A stretch of 43,855 nucleotides of DNA from an uncultured Bacteroidales bacterium (lineage in GTDB: Bacteria > Bacteroidota > Bacteroidia > Bacteroidales > UBA932). A program made the translations under genes and the position numbers. Each line of letters opens with the position of its first letter. The stretch's first letter is position 1. The notes beneath the pieces are model-generated. The model had not been told where the DNA came from. It saw only the letters and a list, made by a program, of their open reading frames with translations, and ran no database searches. The stretch lies in assembly GCA_944326255.1 (NCBI GenBank), contig CALVDG010000019.1, forward strand, positions 1 through 43,855, written 5' to 3'. Positions 26,070 through 34,802 of this stretch are shown here, piece after piece.

Positions 26070-26904
26070 CACCGAAATGGAGGATGTGCGTCGGATGCTG
26101 AGGCCGAGGCCGGAAGATACGCACAAGGGAGACTTCGGACATGCGCTTTTAGTGTGCGGTTCGCGTGGGATGGCCGGGGCGGCTGTACTGGCCGCCATGG
26201 GGGCGCTACGCTCCGGCTGCGGCCTGGTGACGGTGCATCTGCCGGAGTCCGAGCGGACGGTGATTCACTGCACCTGCCCTTCGGCTATGGTGGACTGCGA
26301 CCCACAGGGGCATTTTTCCGCATTGCCTTCAAATATGGAACGGTATACAGCGGTAGGATGCGGGTGCGGCCTCGGACGGCATCCCGAGACGGAGGCGGCC
26401 CTTAGAAGCCTGCTGCGTACATGGCGCCGGCCGATGGTCCTGGATGCGGATGCTCTGAACATCATTGCCGCCGGGCCTGATTTGCTTGGACTAGTGCCTG
26501 AAGGTTCAATTCTCACACCCCATCTCGGAGAGCTCCGCCGTCTGGTGGGCGAATGGGCCACTGCGGAGGAAAGGCTAGCGAAAGCTGCTGACCTGGCCGT
26601 ACGGACGCGCAGCTGTGTGGCGGTCAAGGGGCCGCATTCGGCTGTAATCTCTCCGGAAGGACAGGCGGCATTCAACACCACCGGCAATCCTGGGATGGCG
26701 ACCGGCGGCAGTGGAGATGTGCTGACCGGCCTGCTGACAGGGTTGCTGGCCTCTGGCTATGGAGCATTCGAGGCGGCCCGCCTGGGAGTGTGGCTGCACG
26801 GCAGGGCGGGGGACCTCGCCGCCTCCCGCTACGGGCAGAACGGCATGAACAGCAGCGACATCGCCGACTGTCTCGGGGAAGCTTTCCGCTGTGTTGAAGG
26901 TTGA
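26047..26904 (+). CDS. nnrD: ADP-dependent NAD(P)H-hydrate dehydratase
   Basis: The 285-residue enzyme repairs hydrated NAD(P)H, using ADP or ATP. Ribokinase-fold signatures are GDFGHALLVCGSRGMAGAA (about residues 28-46), VLDADALNIIA, ILTPHLGELRRLVG, CVAVKGPHSAVI and the diagnostic NTTGNPGMATGGSGDVLTG (about 210-228). Many bacteria fuse this domain to the NnrE epimerase; here the epimerase domain is absent and no epimerase gene is in the window. ATG 26047 lies inside the old dinD tail; ATG 26077 (MEDVRRML) is an equally good start. Confidence 0.9.
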   Translation: MIQLQRNNTEMEDVRRMLRPRPEDTHKGDFGHALLVCGSRGMAGAAVLAAMGALRSGCGLVTVHLPESERTVIHCTCPSAMVDCDPQGHFSALPSNMERYTAVGCGCGLGRHPETEAALRSLLRTWRRPMVLDADALNIIAAGPDLLGLVPEGSILTPHLGELRRLVGEWATAEERLAKAADLAVRTRSCVAVKGPHSAVISPEGQAAFNTTGNPGMATGGSGDVLTGLLTGLLASGYGAFEAARLGVWLHGRAGDLAASRYGQNGMNSSDIADCLGEAFRCVEG

Positions 26905-26946
26905 ATGTCTCGCCGACTGTTAGGGTCTTGTTACGTGTTTATCTTC

Positions 26947-27911
26947 CTATCGGAACTGCAGTTTCTGTATTTCATACAAAAAGAAAAAAGCCTCAATATT
27001 CGATTTCTTCAGTTTATTGAGTTTTGTCGGCAATGGTGATTGAATGACAGCATCGGCCAATGCTTTAACTTCTTCAGGATTATAGTGTTTGACATCCGTT
27101 ATTCCTTTCTCGATAAGTTTTGACAGATATGCGGCTTTGGCTGCATTGGTTATCGCGCTGTCAATGCTGTACACCTCGCTGTGTATAAATCCTCTTACTC
27201 TCTTGATGCCGTCCTGCAGTAATTCAAACTCATGCGGATTGTATAGTCCTCTCTGCATAATACAGAGAGCCGTGTCATAAATGTCGTTCAGAACGGATTG
27301 TAAGTCGGTTGTTTTGTTATTCCTATACTGTAACTCCGTTGAAACGAATTTGCGGAATGTTTCAGTTGTAACAGTCAGATCGGATATGCTGTCAAACAAT
27401 GTGGCGATGTCGAACAACTGTTTGCATATTTCCATCGAATAGTTTTTTTCTCCTTTGAAAAAGGGAATACCTGTAGTATGTGGTGCAAAGGCCGTGAGTT
27501 TATCACCCAGCAAGTCTTCTTTACTGGGCAGCTTTACCATGACAGGTTCTCCCTGTTGTTTTAGAAAGCGACTCTGGATAGGTGCTTTTATTACATTGCC
27601 GTAATGACTTTCTTCAAAGAGCACATCCAACAAAATTTTATCCTGCCTGCCCCCTGTAGGATAAGATACTTCGTAGAAAAACTTGGCATGTTGTTTCGGA
27701 ACATGTGTGCGGGATATGCGTTGAACCAATTCGACATTGCCGAATCCGTATTCAGCGGAATACTTTTCAATATAATCTTCGATCCGGGTTCCGGGAGGGC
27801 AGATTACATCTATATCTATCGAAAGTCGCCGGTTAGGGCAATATCGCGTACATTATTCTTGCTGGATACGGTTTCTATCCATGCCAATGTTCTACTTTCC
27901 GGATGTATCAT
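26947..27911 (-). pseudogene. AbiEii-type nucleotidyltransferase toxin, disrupted by internal deletion
   Basis: The gene starts at ATG 27911 inside the end of its partner (20-bp overlap, usual for AbiE operons). It reads MIHPESRTLAWIE to DIAL and hits TAG at 27816. From about 27836 another frame continues as NRRLSIDIDVICPPG and runs to 26947 through the remaining AbiEii family blocks (ILLDVLFEESHYGNV, SKEDLLGDKLTAFAPHTTGI, IDSAITNAAKAAYLSKLIE, LNKLKKSNIEAFFF). Comparison with the family pattern indicates about 36 codons missing, including the KGGTALML nucleotidyltransferase motif, plus a frame change. The SIDID part of the active site survives. The toxin is almost certainly inactive. A 260-residue open frame (26947-27729) remains and could be mistaken for a gene. 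Confidence 0.85.
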
Positions 27912-28632
27912 ATTCTATATTTTTCAAAATGCGTTCTACTTTATCTTTTCTGTTCCGTCTTGATGCATAACGTAAGAGGCGGTGTATATTAATGAAGTAA
28001 CTGGAGAAGGCATTGGCATATATCGTGTGTATTTCATTTCCTTGCATGAACGACAGTTCATTGTCGCTTACAGCATCCACCAGCATTTTCTCTATCGTGG
28101 GTAGGTGGCATCCGTCAAATTCCGTCACAGGGGCTTCTCTTACCAACAACCTCACAATGATTGTTATATCGTTTGTAATATACCTCATACATTCCTGTCT
28201 AGTAGGGTTGAGAAGAATCGGCATGTCCAGTCCAAGTCCTTGCAACGACTGGAAAACAGATTCCATGGCGACTCTTTCCACATCGACAAGTATAATTCTG
28301 GATGCCGGCACATGCTGCATCAGCGGAGTCAGTACGGATGAGCTCCATATACAGTAATCTACAAACGGATAATGTTCTTTTATATGTCGGCATAGATTGC
28401 GTTCTGTCTCATCCGGAGTATAAATGAACCTTGTTTTTTCATCAAGAACAAGATATGTCCCGTGGGAGATTCTTGTAATCAGCTGATTGGCGGCCATGCG
28501 GTTTAAAATGACATCAATTGATTTCTCAGATATGCCATTTGTCCCTGAGCATAATACTTCCAGGAGTTCACGTCTTTTGATAAGACCGTCTTTCATCATT
28601 GCGTAATCTAATATCTTATGTGCTATGCTCAT
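27892..28632 (-). CDS. AbiEi-like antitoxin (DUF6577 family)
   Basis: The 246-residue protein precedes the AbiEii toxin gene and overlaps it by 20 bp. Its N-terminal winged-helix-like region (IKRRELLEVL, SEKSIDVILNRMAANQLITRI, GTYLV) and central FIYTPDETERNLCRHIKEHYPFVDYCIW fit the Bacteroidetes AbiEi-like DUF6577 family, which would repress the operon and neutralise the toxin. The start at 28632 (MSIAHKIL) is chosen because a TATATTTG box at 28656-28663 ends only 2 nt before an alternative ATG at 28653; the frame is open back to 28698. The gene is intact although its toxin is not. Confidence 0.75.
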   Translation of the reverse strand: MSIAHKILDYAMMKDGLIKRRELLEVLCSGTNGISEKSIDVILNRMAANQLITRISHGTYLVLDEKTRFIYTPDETERNLCRHIKEHYPFVDYCIWSSSVLTPLMQHVPASRIILVDVERVAMESVFQSLQGLGLDMPILLNPTRQECMRYITNDITIIVRLLVREAPVTEFDGCHLPTIEKMLVDAVSDNELSFMQGNEIHTIYANAFSSYFINIHRLLRYASRRNRKDKVERILKNIEYDTSGK

Positions 28633-28655
28633 ATTTACATAGGTGTGTTTCATTG

Positions 28656-28663
28656 CAAATATA
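28656..28663 (-). promoter_or_regulatory. -7 box of the AbiE operon
   Basis: CAAATATA on the plus strand is TATATTTG on the minus strand. It favours the start at 28632. No well-spaced -33 TTTG is seen. Confidence 0.45.
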
Positions 28664-28716
28664 TAACAAAAAAGGCAAATCTTAATAAAATTTGCCAATA
28701 TTGTTAATATTTTATA

Positions 28717-28746
28717 TTGCAGAATACGGATTAATTGCTAAATTCG
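28717..28746 (+). promoter_or_regulatory. promoter with almost no leader before the TPR/HTH-like gene
   Basis: TTG (28717-28719), 19 bp, TAAATTCG (28739-28746, one mismatch to TAnnTTTG). The GTG start at 28751 is only 4 nt after the -7 box, implying a leaderless or near-leaderless transcript. Confidence 0.5.
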
Positions 28747-28750
28747 GGGC

Positions 28751-30217
28751 GTGAAAATAAGAATCGACATATTCCGGCTGGCTGTGGCCGCTCTTGCGGC
28801 TGCCGTTATCGTCTACGGACTTTCCTGCTCTTCCGGCAACGGAAAGGCCACGCCGCTGCTTGAGACTGCGGACTCGCTGATGGCCTCGGATCCTCAGGCT
28901 GCCAGGCAGGTGCTTTCCTCTGTTGCAGACGGGAAGGATATCCGGATGAGCCGTGCCGAGAGGGCTTATTACCTGCTGCTTGTGGCTGAGGCCGATTATC
29001 TCTGCGGCGAGCCGATGATCAGGGATACGGCTGTGCATGAGGCGGTGGAGTTCTTCTGGAGCGGAACTCAGAAAAGGCTTTGCGCCCGTGCTCTGCTGAT
29101 GCGGGCTGCGGTCCGGCAGGAGATGGCGGATACGCTGGCGGGGCTCGGGAGCTGGTGGAATGCACTTCCGGCTTCTGAAAGGGCGGGCGACGGTGAGTCG
29201 ATGCGGCTGCTGCGCTCAGTCGTGGGCAGTATGTACACTCTGATGCCGGATTGCGGTGCGGAGCAATATGCCGCTGCGCTGGACAGCCTTGAGCGGAGAA
29301 CCGGTGTGGAGGAGGCGGCTGAGGTATATCTGTCATTGGCCCGCGGATTATTCAGCTATGCAGCGGGACAGGCTGCTGACGATATCGCTCTCGGTATGAG
29401 GCTCGCCCGGGAGGAGGGAGACGGAAGGACTCTGACTCTCGGGGAGGAATTACTCGGGAAGCAGTCTGCTCTTATGAGCGGGACGTATGTCGAGGCCCAT
29501 GCTGATGCTGAGGCTCTTCGGCTCGCCGGGCTGATACTTGAGAATGAGTCGCTGCGTCTGCAGTCGGCGGAGGCACGTCTGCAGGTGATGGCCCTTGTGC
29601 TTGTGCTGGCGGCAGTGCTTGCCGTGGTGCTTGCCGAGGCCGGGATTCTGTGGCTCAGGGTGCGGAGGCTCAGATTGGAGAATTGTGCTCTGAAAGCGTC
29701 TATCGAGACCTTTGGCACTGTTTCTGAAGCGATTGCCGGATCATCCGGGGACGCGGAGCAAAGAACAGGGTGCTGTGGCGGGGAAGCCACGGGTGGAGAG
29801 GCCGGGACAGAGGCAGGTGCTGAAATCCAGTCGGTTCTGCGCGATATGGTGGCACTCATCGGCGAGATGAACGAGGCCTGCGGCCGGGATGGTGACGGAA
29901 GCGCCTCTACCGTTGACATCCGGAAGATGCTCGACCGCTATTTCCCCGAAGAAGAGGTGCATAACCGCATCCGGAGGATATGCGACCTGCTGTATCCCGG
30001 GGTACTTGCCGCGATTGAGCGCGAACAGCCGTCCCTTACCCACAACGACCTCCTGCTCATTGCCCTGATGGCATGCGGCTTCCCCACCGGAGCTATCTGC
30101 GCCGTCCGTCGTCTCAACGTACATTCGCTCAATGTCCAGAAGACCCGTACTGCCCGGAAGATTGCCCAGGGCCTGCGCCTTTCCGATTTCGTCGCGCAGA
30201 ATTTTCCTAGAAAGTAA
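28751..30217 (+). CDS. membrane-anchored TPR/HTH-like regulator
   Basis: A 488-residue protein with a lipoprotein-like N-terminus (VAALAAAVIVYGLSC), a helical TPR-like periplasmic part (LLETADSLMASDPQAARQVL onward), one membrane helix at about residues 275-300 (VMALVLVLAAVLAVVLAEAG), a linker, and a cytoplasmic C-terminal part. The last 70 residues (LTHNDLLLIALMACGFPTGA, ICAVRRLNVHSLNVQKTRTA) look like the LuxR-like helix-turn-helix end of Bacteroidetes TPR-TM regulators. GTG is the only start that keeps the signal sequence; the next ATG is far inside. Binding of DNA is inferred. It precedes the FtsX-like permease gene on the same strand. Confidence 0.65.
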   Translation: MKIRIDIFRLAVAALAAAVIVYGLSCSSGNGKATPLLETADSLMASDPQAARQVLSSVADGKDIRMSRAERAYYLLLVAEADYLCGEPMIRDTAVHEAVEFFWSGTQKRLCARALLMRAAVRQEMADTLAGLGSWWNALPASERAGDGESMRLLRSVVGSMYTLMPDCGAEQYAAALDSLERRTGVEEAAEVYLSLARGLFSYAAGQAADDIALGMRLAREEGDGRTLTLGEELLGKQSALMSGTYVEAHADAEALRLAGLILENESLRLQSAEARLQVMALVLVLAAVLAVVLAEAGILWLRVRRLRLENCALKASIETFGTVSEAIAGSSGDAEQRTGCCGGEATGGEAGTEAGAEIQSVLRDMVALIGEMNEACGRDGDGSASTVDIRKMLDRYFPEEEVHNRIRRICDLLYPGVLAAIEREQPSLTHNDLLLIALMACGFPTGAICAVRRLNVHSLNVQKTRTARKIAQGLRLSDFVAQNFPRK

Positions 30218-30227
30218 ATATTTTCAG

Positions 30228-30321
30228 GTCAGCATTGCAGTTTTCCTGTACCTGATTCACGCTGTTCGTCCGGCTGTAAGCGGTGTTGGTATTGATGCTG
30301 ACAAAATGTAAGTCAGCATCA
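30228..30321. promoter_or_regulatory. three GTCAGCAT half-sites, two forming a 10-bp inverted repeat
   Basis: GTCAGCAT occurs at 30228-30235. TGATGCTGAC (30293-30302) and GTCAGCATCA (30312-30321) form a perfect inverted repeat with a 9-nt spacer. They lie 46-139 bp upstream of the permease promoter's TTTG. No T-run follows, so an operator is more likely than a terminator. Their use by the neighbouring regulator is a guess. Confidence 0.4.
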
Positions 30322-30366
30322 GTTGAAAATCAGTTAGTTGCGGGTGTCTTGTTAACTGTCCGGATA

Positions 30367-30398
30367 TTTGGCGAGAGGCATTTTCCGTGTTATGTTTG
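30367..30398 (+). promoter_or_regulatory. consensus promoter placing the ATG 4 nt after the -7 box
   Basis: TTTG (30367-30370), 20 bp, TATGTTTG (30391-30398). The permease ATG is at 30403, so the transcript should be leaderless or nearly so. Confidence 0.65.
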
Positions 30399-30402
30399 CG
30401 GT

Positions 30403-32790
30403 ATGAAGAATCTGGAAATTGCAATGAGACTGCTGCGGCGGCATGTGTCGCTGCGGATGGTCAATCTGGCGGGGCTGTCGGTGGTGCTCGCCTCGCTGCT
30501 TGTCTCGGTGAACTATATCCGGCGGGAATTGAGCTGGGACAGGTACAATGGGAATGCTGACCGTATCGTCCGGCTGACTCTGGCCTCGGAGGGGGAACAG
30601 GTGGACGGAAGGGTATGGGGCAATATGACGGACGACCCTATCCGCCAGATACCGGAGGTCAGGGCCATCGCCAAACTGCACGAGGTGTATCGGCCGGACT
30701 TGAAATATCAGGGTACGTACCTGACAGCTGAGGAAAAGGTATTCCGTGTCAATAGGGATTTTCTCGGGACATTCGACCTGGAGATGGTGGAGGGCGGAAC
30801 GACCGCGGGTGCGCTGGAGGCTGCCGGTCAGGTGATAATCAGCGAGAGCCTGGCCCGGAAGCTGGCAGGAATGCAGGATATGGCGGGAGGCGTCTTGGGG
30901 ACTGACCTGGAAATCGAAGGTGTCCCGATGCAGATTACCGGTATTTATAAGGATATTCCGGAGACCTCGCACTGGAGAGGGGACGCGCTGATGCTCCTGC
31001 CCGGGGATATGAATACGTTCTGCTATACCTACCTGCTGCTTGTGGAGGGTAGTGACATAGCGGAGGTGGAGAGAATGATAACGGAACTGGTCAGCGGGAT
31101 GACACCCGAGAATGCGGCTCCCCTCCGGGCCGGGCTTATGCCCATGACGGACATTCACCTGCACAGCCACAACCTACGGGAGCTGAGCGTCAACGGCAAC
31201 ATCGCCTATATCTGGCTGACCGTCGGGGCCAATGTCCTGCTGCTCGTGGTCGTGCTCTTCAACCTCTGGCTCAACGGCAGCCTCATTTTTTCCAGTAACC
31301 GGCGGTTCTACCAGCTCCTGCGCCTGCACGGGGCTCCGGCCTCGGAGATACTGAAGGATGAGGCGCTGCAGGCCCTGGTACTGGCGGTGGGTGCAATAGT
31401 CATCGGCCTGGCTCTGGCCGCTGTGGTGTTCGGATACGGAGTGGTTCCGGGCAGGATGGAGTTTCTGCCGACCGCTCTCACATCCTTGATATTCGCAGCG
31501 GTGACTGTATCGGTGGCCCTCGTGCCGGCTGTCAGGAACATGGCCCTGACCCGCTTCCTGAATACCGGACATGACAGCCGCCCGGTGCATTTTTCCTACG
31601 GCAATGTCCGCTGGATGTTGGCCGTGCAGTACGCGGTGGTGATTACCGTCCTGATTCTGGCGGTGGGTATCAGCCGGCAGATGAAGGTCATCGGAAGCGT
31701 GCAGACCGGAGGCGACGGGAGCGGGGTGCTGGTGATGAGCGGGCTGCCGGAGAACGCCATGGGAAAATTTCCCCTGCTGCGGGAGCGTCTGGGCCGCAGT
31801 CCCCTGATCAAGGAGGTCACCACATCGTTCCAGTTGCCGGGCAATGCGATACGGGACCATGTAAGTGTGCGTAGGGGAGGCTCGACGGAGTGGGTGCAGG
31901 TGCCGGTGATGGTGGCCGGGGACGGATTCCTGTCATTTTACGACATACCGATGGTGGCGGGCGGAGACTTCTCACCGCTGGGATATGGTGTGGCGCAGGA
32001 GCAGGAGATGCTGCGGAATTTCTGGGCGACCGGCAGGTCCTCCGACCGCAGCGAGGAGTACATCATCAACCGCAAGGCTATGACGGCATTGGGATTCGGT
32101 ACGCCGGAGGAGGCGGTCGGACAGCCGCTGGAGATAAGGCAGGGCGCGCTCGACTATATCAACAGCGGGGTGATAGCCGGTGTCTCGGAGGACTACAGCT
32201 ACACCGGTGTGTTCGAGGAGAGTCTGCCGCTGATCATGCTGCACCGCAACCTTTTCCAGTTCTGCCTGATGGTGCGTATAGACACATCTGATCCGGACGG
32301 GGCCATGCAGGCCCTCAGCGCGGCGTGGGCGGAGGTTTTTCCCGACCGCCAGAGCGACTTCGTGCCTCTTAGCAGCATATACAGGTCGCTGTACCGCAAC
32401 GAGTTCAATGCCCGTAACCTCGTGCTGGTATTTACTCTCCTCTGCCTGATTATCGCGGACCTCGGCCTGATTATCTTCATGGCCTTTATTATCCGCCGCC
32501 GCACCAAGGAGATTGCTATCCGGAAGGTTAACGGGGCCACTGCAGGCCTCATCGTCCGTATGCTCAACATCAACTTCATCTGCTACATCGCCATTGCTTT
32601 CGCCGTGGCCGTTCCGCTCTCCTGGCTCATCCTACACGGCTGGCTCCGGCGCTTCGCCTACAGGACGACCATCGACTGGTGGATTTTCGCCGCCTCCGGG
32701 GCTGCCGTCCTGCTCATCTCCCTGCTGTCCGTCTCGCTGCAGAGCTGGCGGGCTGCGACCCTCAATCCTGCCCGGGGACTAAACAAATAA
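30403..32790 (+). CDS. FtsX-like (MacB-type) ABC transporter permease
   Basis: The 795-residue inner-membrane protein has a first helix near residues 20-40 (MVNLAGLSVVLASLLVSVNY), a periplasmic MacB_PCD-like domain, three central helices (about 265-390), a second periplasmic domain, and three C-terminal helices with the FtsX signature RRRTKEIAIRKVNGAT (about 697-712). Such permeases work with an ATPase in lipoprotein or peptide export; no ATPase gene is nearby. The start at 30403 gives the family N-terminus (MKNLEIAMRLLRRH) and is 4 nt after the -7 box. A frame open to 30283 is not used. The S41 protease gene follows 20 bp later. Confidence 0.85.
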   Translation: MKNLEIAMRLLRRHVSLRMVNLAGLSVVLASLLVSVNYIRRELSWDRYNGNADRIVRLTLASEGEQVDGRVWGNMTDDPIRQIPEVRAIAKLHEVYRPDLKYQGTYLTAEEKVFRVNRDFLGTFDLEMVEGGTTAGALEAAGQVIISESLARKLAGMQDMAGGVLGTDLEIEGVPMQITGIYKDIPETSHWRGDALMLLPGDMNTFCYTYLLLVEGSDIAEVERMITELVSGMTPENAAPLRAGLMPMTDIHLHSHNLRELSVNGNIAYIWLTVGANVLLLVVVLFNLWLNGSLIFSSNRRFYQLLRLHGAPASEILKDEALQALVLAVGAIVIGLALAAVVFGYGVVPGRMEFLPTALTSLIFAAVTVSVALVPAVRNMALTRFLNTGHDSRPVHFSYGNVRWMLAVQYAVVITVLILAVGISRQMKVIGSVQTGGDGSGVLVMSGLPENAMGKFPLLRERLGRSPLIKEVTTSFQLPGNAIRDHVSVRRGGSTEWVQVPVMVAGDGFLSFYDIPMVAGGDFSPLGYGVAQEQEMLRNFWATGRSSDRSEEYIINRKAMTALGFGTPEEAVGQPLEIRQGALDYINSGVIAGVSEDYSYTGVFEESLPLIMLHRNLFQFCLMVRIDTSDPDGAMQALSAAWAEVFPDRQSDFVPLSSIYRSLYRNEFNARNLVLVFTLLCLIIADLGLIIFMAFIIRRRTKEIAIRKVNGATAGLIVRMLNINFICYIAIAFAVAVPLSWLILHGWLRRFAYRTTIDWWIFAASGAAVLLISLLSVSLQSWRAATLNPARGLNK

Positions 32791-32810
32791 GAAATTAAAA
32801 AAAGATTGAT

Positions 32811-34802
32811 ATGAAACACTTTGCCAGTTATCTTGTTATTGTTTTTACTCTGTGTTTGTCCGTAAATGCCGTTCATGCTCAGAATCATTGGCTATGGCCG
32901 ATAAAAGGAATGGAGGCCGGGCAGGGAGTGATCTGCGCTCCGCAGCAGTATATCGGGGAGGAACTGAATTTTGGAGATCTTATCGTAGCAGCGCCCGAGG
33001 GTACCGATGTGCTGTGCCCTGCCGGCGGTGTAATACTTGATTTCGGAGTCGGATATCGCAAGTCGCTTCAGGAATCCGTCTCCTTTCATGCCGGTTCGGA
33101 TAATTTCGACTCAATGCTCGGAGAGCTTGAGGATGCCGGAGAACTCAATAGTCTGCCGGTTTCAAACAGATATGTGAGCGGAGATATATTCATACGGCTT
33201 GATGACGGCAGGATGATATTCATTTCAGGTCTTACCGGTGATATCCCGATGAAGACCGGAATGAGAGTCGAAGAAGGCGATGTTATAGGCAAGGTAGGAT
33301 ATGCGTATTATAAGATAGACAGGCCGCACATTATATTGTCTGTCACCGGTAGTACGGGGCGGCCTGATGACCCTATGGAACCGTTCGGAATCCCGACGAC
33401 TTTCCTGGAACCCGAGGAGATGGCAACTCCGGAGTTTCTGATTGAAGAGCAGGCTGTTGAGGACATATCGGTGCTGCTGGATGCGTACCGGGAACTTTTT
33501 CCGTCCATGGATGAGATTGTGGCCCCGTTGCAGTTTGATACTTTCCGGTCCGAGGCTTTGCAAGCGATCAGAGGAGGCATCAGCTATTCAGATCTTTACG
33601 ATATCGTGTACAGTTCCATTACATCCAGACTCATGCATGATTCGCACATACGGATCCGGACACCGAATCCGAGGGTTGATGTTGCGTCTCAGAAGTATGT
33701 CCCGAACATCATTCACGGAATACTTGGCGATACAGTGTTTGTCCGTCATGCATCGGAACGGTACCGGGAGCATGTGGGCAAGCGGATCGTATCCATAGAC
33801 GGTATGCGGTCCGAAGAAATATGCCGCAGGAGCAGGGACATGGTCTCCGGGTATGACGGGGACAACCAAAGCGTGGTAAACAGACTGCTGCTCGTCAAGT
33901 ACTGGTATCTCTATGGCGGTGTGGATGCTCTAAGAACGGTCGAGGTAGTTTTGGAAGACGGCACTGTAATCGAGGATGAGTGGGTCCGGCAGGAGGAATC
34001 GGGTGCGTATTACCCTCAGATGACGAAGAGTACCGCGCAGTACAAGCGGATGGCGGAGAGTGCCTCCGGGAAATACAGTTTCGGGATGCTTGACGACAAT
34101 ACGGTGCTGTTCCGTCTCGGCTCGTTCGACTTGACGGATGTGGACCTGGAGAGTATAGCGGACTCCCTGGCGCGTTATCAGGACGTGCCGAATATGATAA
34201 TCGATGTAAGGTACAATGCCGGAGGTGAAGTTGCGGCGGTCAGGAAAGTCGCATCATATCTGCTCGGAGAGCCCTCGGTGAATACCGGTTCATACCGTAT
34301 GGTGAACGATACGGTCTTCAGCAGTCTGAGGTATTCCGTGAACTATTCGGAAAGGGCTGTTTTCAGCGGCTATGAGCGCGAGGACGGCCGCAGTGGCTTT
34401 TACTCTTATGACGACTGCGGCATAATAACACCGGACACATGCGTGAACTATAAAGGCCGTCTGTATATTCTTACAGATGAGACATCGAATTCCGCTGCGA
34501 CTCTTTTCCCGTCGATATTGTCCAGAAATCACCGTGCCGTGACAGTCGGTCGTGAAACCGGCTCGGGCTATCATTATATGACGGGTTATGACTTTGCCCG
34601 TATCATGCTGCCCAATTCCAGGATTATGATACAGATTCCTGTCGTCAAATGTGTTCTGGACGATGCTGTGACTGAACGTTATCCTGCCGGACGCGGTCTG
34701 CTGCCGGACTATGAGGTGCCGCTTACTTATGAGGAGGTCTATACCGGCACGGTTGACCCGGTGCTTTCAAAGGCCCTCTCGCTCATCGGCTCAGGTCAGT
34801 GA
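32811..34802 (+). CDS. secreted protein with inactive LytM/M23-like domain fused to an S41 protease
   Basis: The 663-residue protein has a signal peptide (to about residue 24, NAVHAQ). The N-terminal part (GDLIVAAPEGTDVLCPAGGV, GDIFIRLDDGRMIFISGLTG, GMRVEEGDVIGKVGYAYYKI, RPHIILSV) follows the beta-hairpin pattern of M23/LytM peptidases. The usual HxH is reduced to H-I-I and the other metal ligands are missing, so it is probably a binding domain. The C-terminal part is an S41 tail-processing-protease-like domain: MIIDVRYNAGGEVAAVRKVA, then DETSNSAATLF with likely nucleophile Ser561. It follows the permease gene by 20 bp. Its 3' end overlaps the convergent hydrolase by 20 bp. Confidence 0.75.
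   Translation: MKHFASYLVIVFTLCLSVNAVHAQNHWLWPIKGMEAGQGVICAPQQYIGEELNFGDLIVAAPEGTDVLCPAGGVILDFGVGYRKSLQESVSFHAGSDNFDSMLGELEDAGELNSLPVSNRYVSGDIFIRLDDGRMIFISGLTGDIPMKTGMRVEEGDVIGKVGYAYYKIDRPHIILSVTGSTGRPDDPMEPFGIPTTFLEPEEMATPEFLIEEQAVEDISVLLDAYRELFPSMDEIVAPLQFDTFRSEALQAIRGGISYSDLYDIVYSSITSRLMHDSHIRIRTPNPRVDVASQKYVPNIIHGILGDTVFVRHASERYREHVGKRIVSIDGMRSEEICRRSRDMVSGYDGDNQSVVNRLLLVKYWYLYGGVDALRTVEVVLEDGTVIEDEWVRQEESGAYYPQMTKSTAQYKRMAESASGKYSFGMLDDNTVLFRLGSFDLTDVDLESIADSLARYQDVPNMIIDVRYNAGGEVAAVRKVASYLLGEPSVNTGSYRMVNDTVFSSLRYSVNYSERAVFSGYEREDGRSGFYSYDDCGIITPDTCVNYKGRLYILTDETSNSAATLFPSILSRNHRAVTVGRETGSGYHYMTGYDFARIMLPNSRIMIQIPVVKCVLDDAVTERYPAGRGLLPDYEVPLTYEEVYTGTVDPVLSKALSLIGSGQ

Noticed and set aside
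26947..27729. Complete 260-residue AbiEii gene
   Set aside because: It starts at a TTG in mid-family, and the true N-terminus is found upstream in another frame starting at 27911.
34783..34802. Recurring 20-bp gene overlaps (nqrC/nqrD, AbiE pair, protease/hydrolase) as a meaningful pattern
   Set aside because: Two are same-strand overlaps usual in their families and the third is convergent; equal length looks coincidental.
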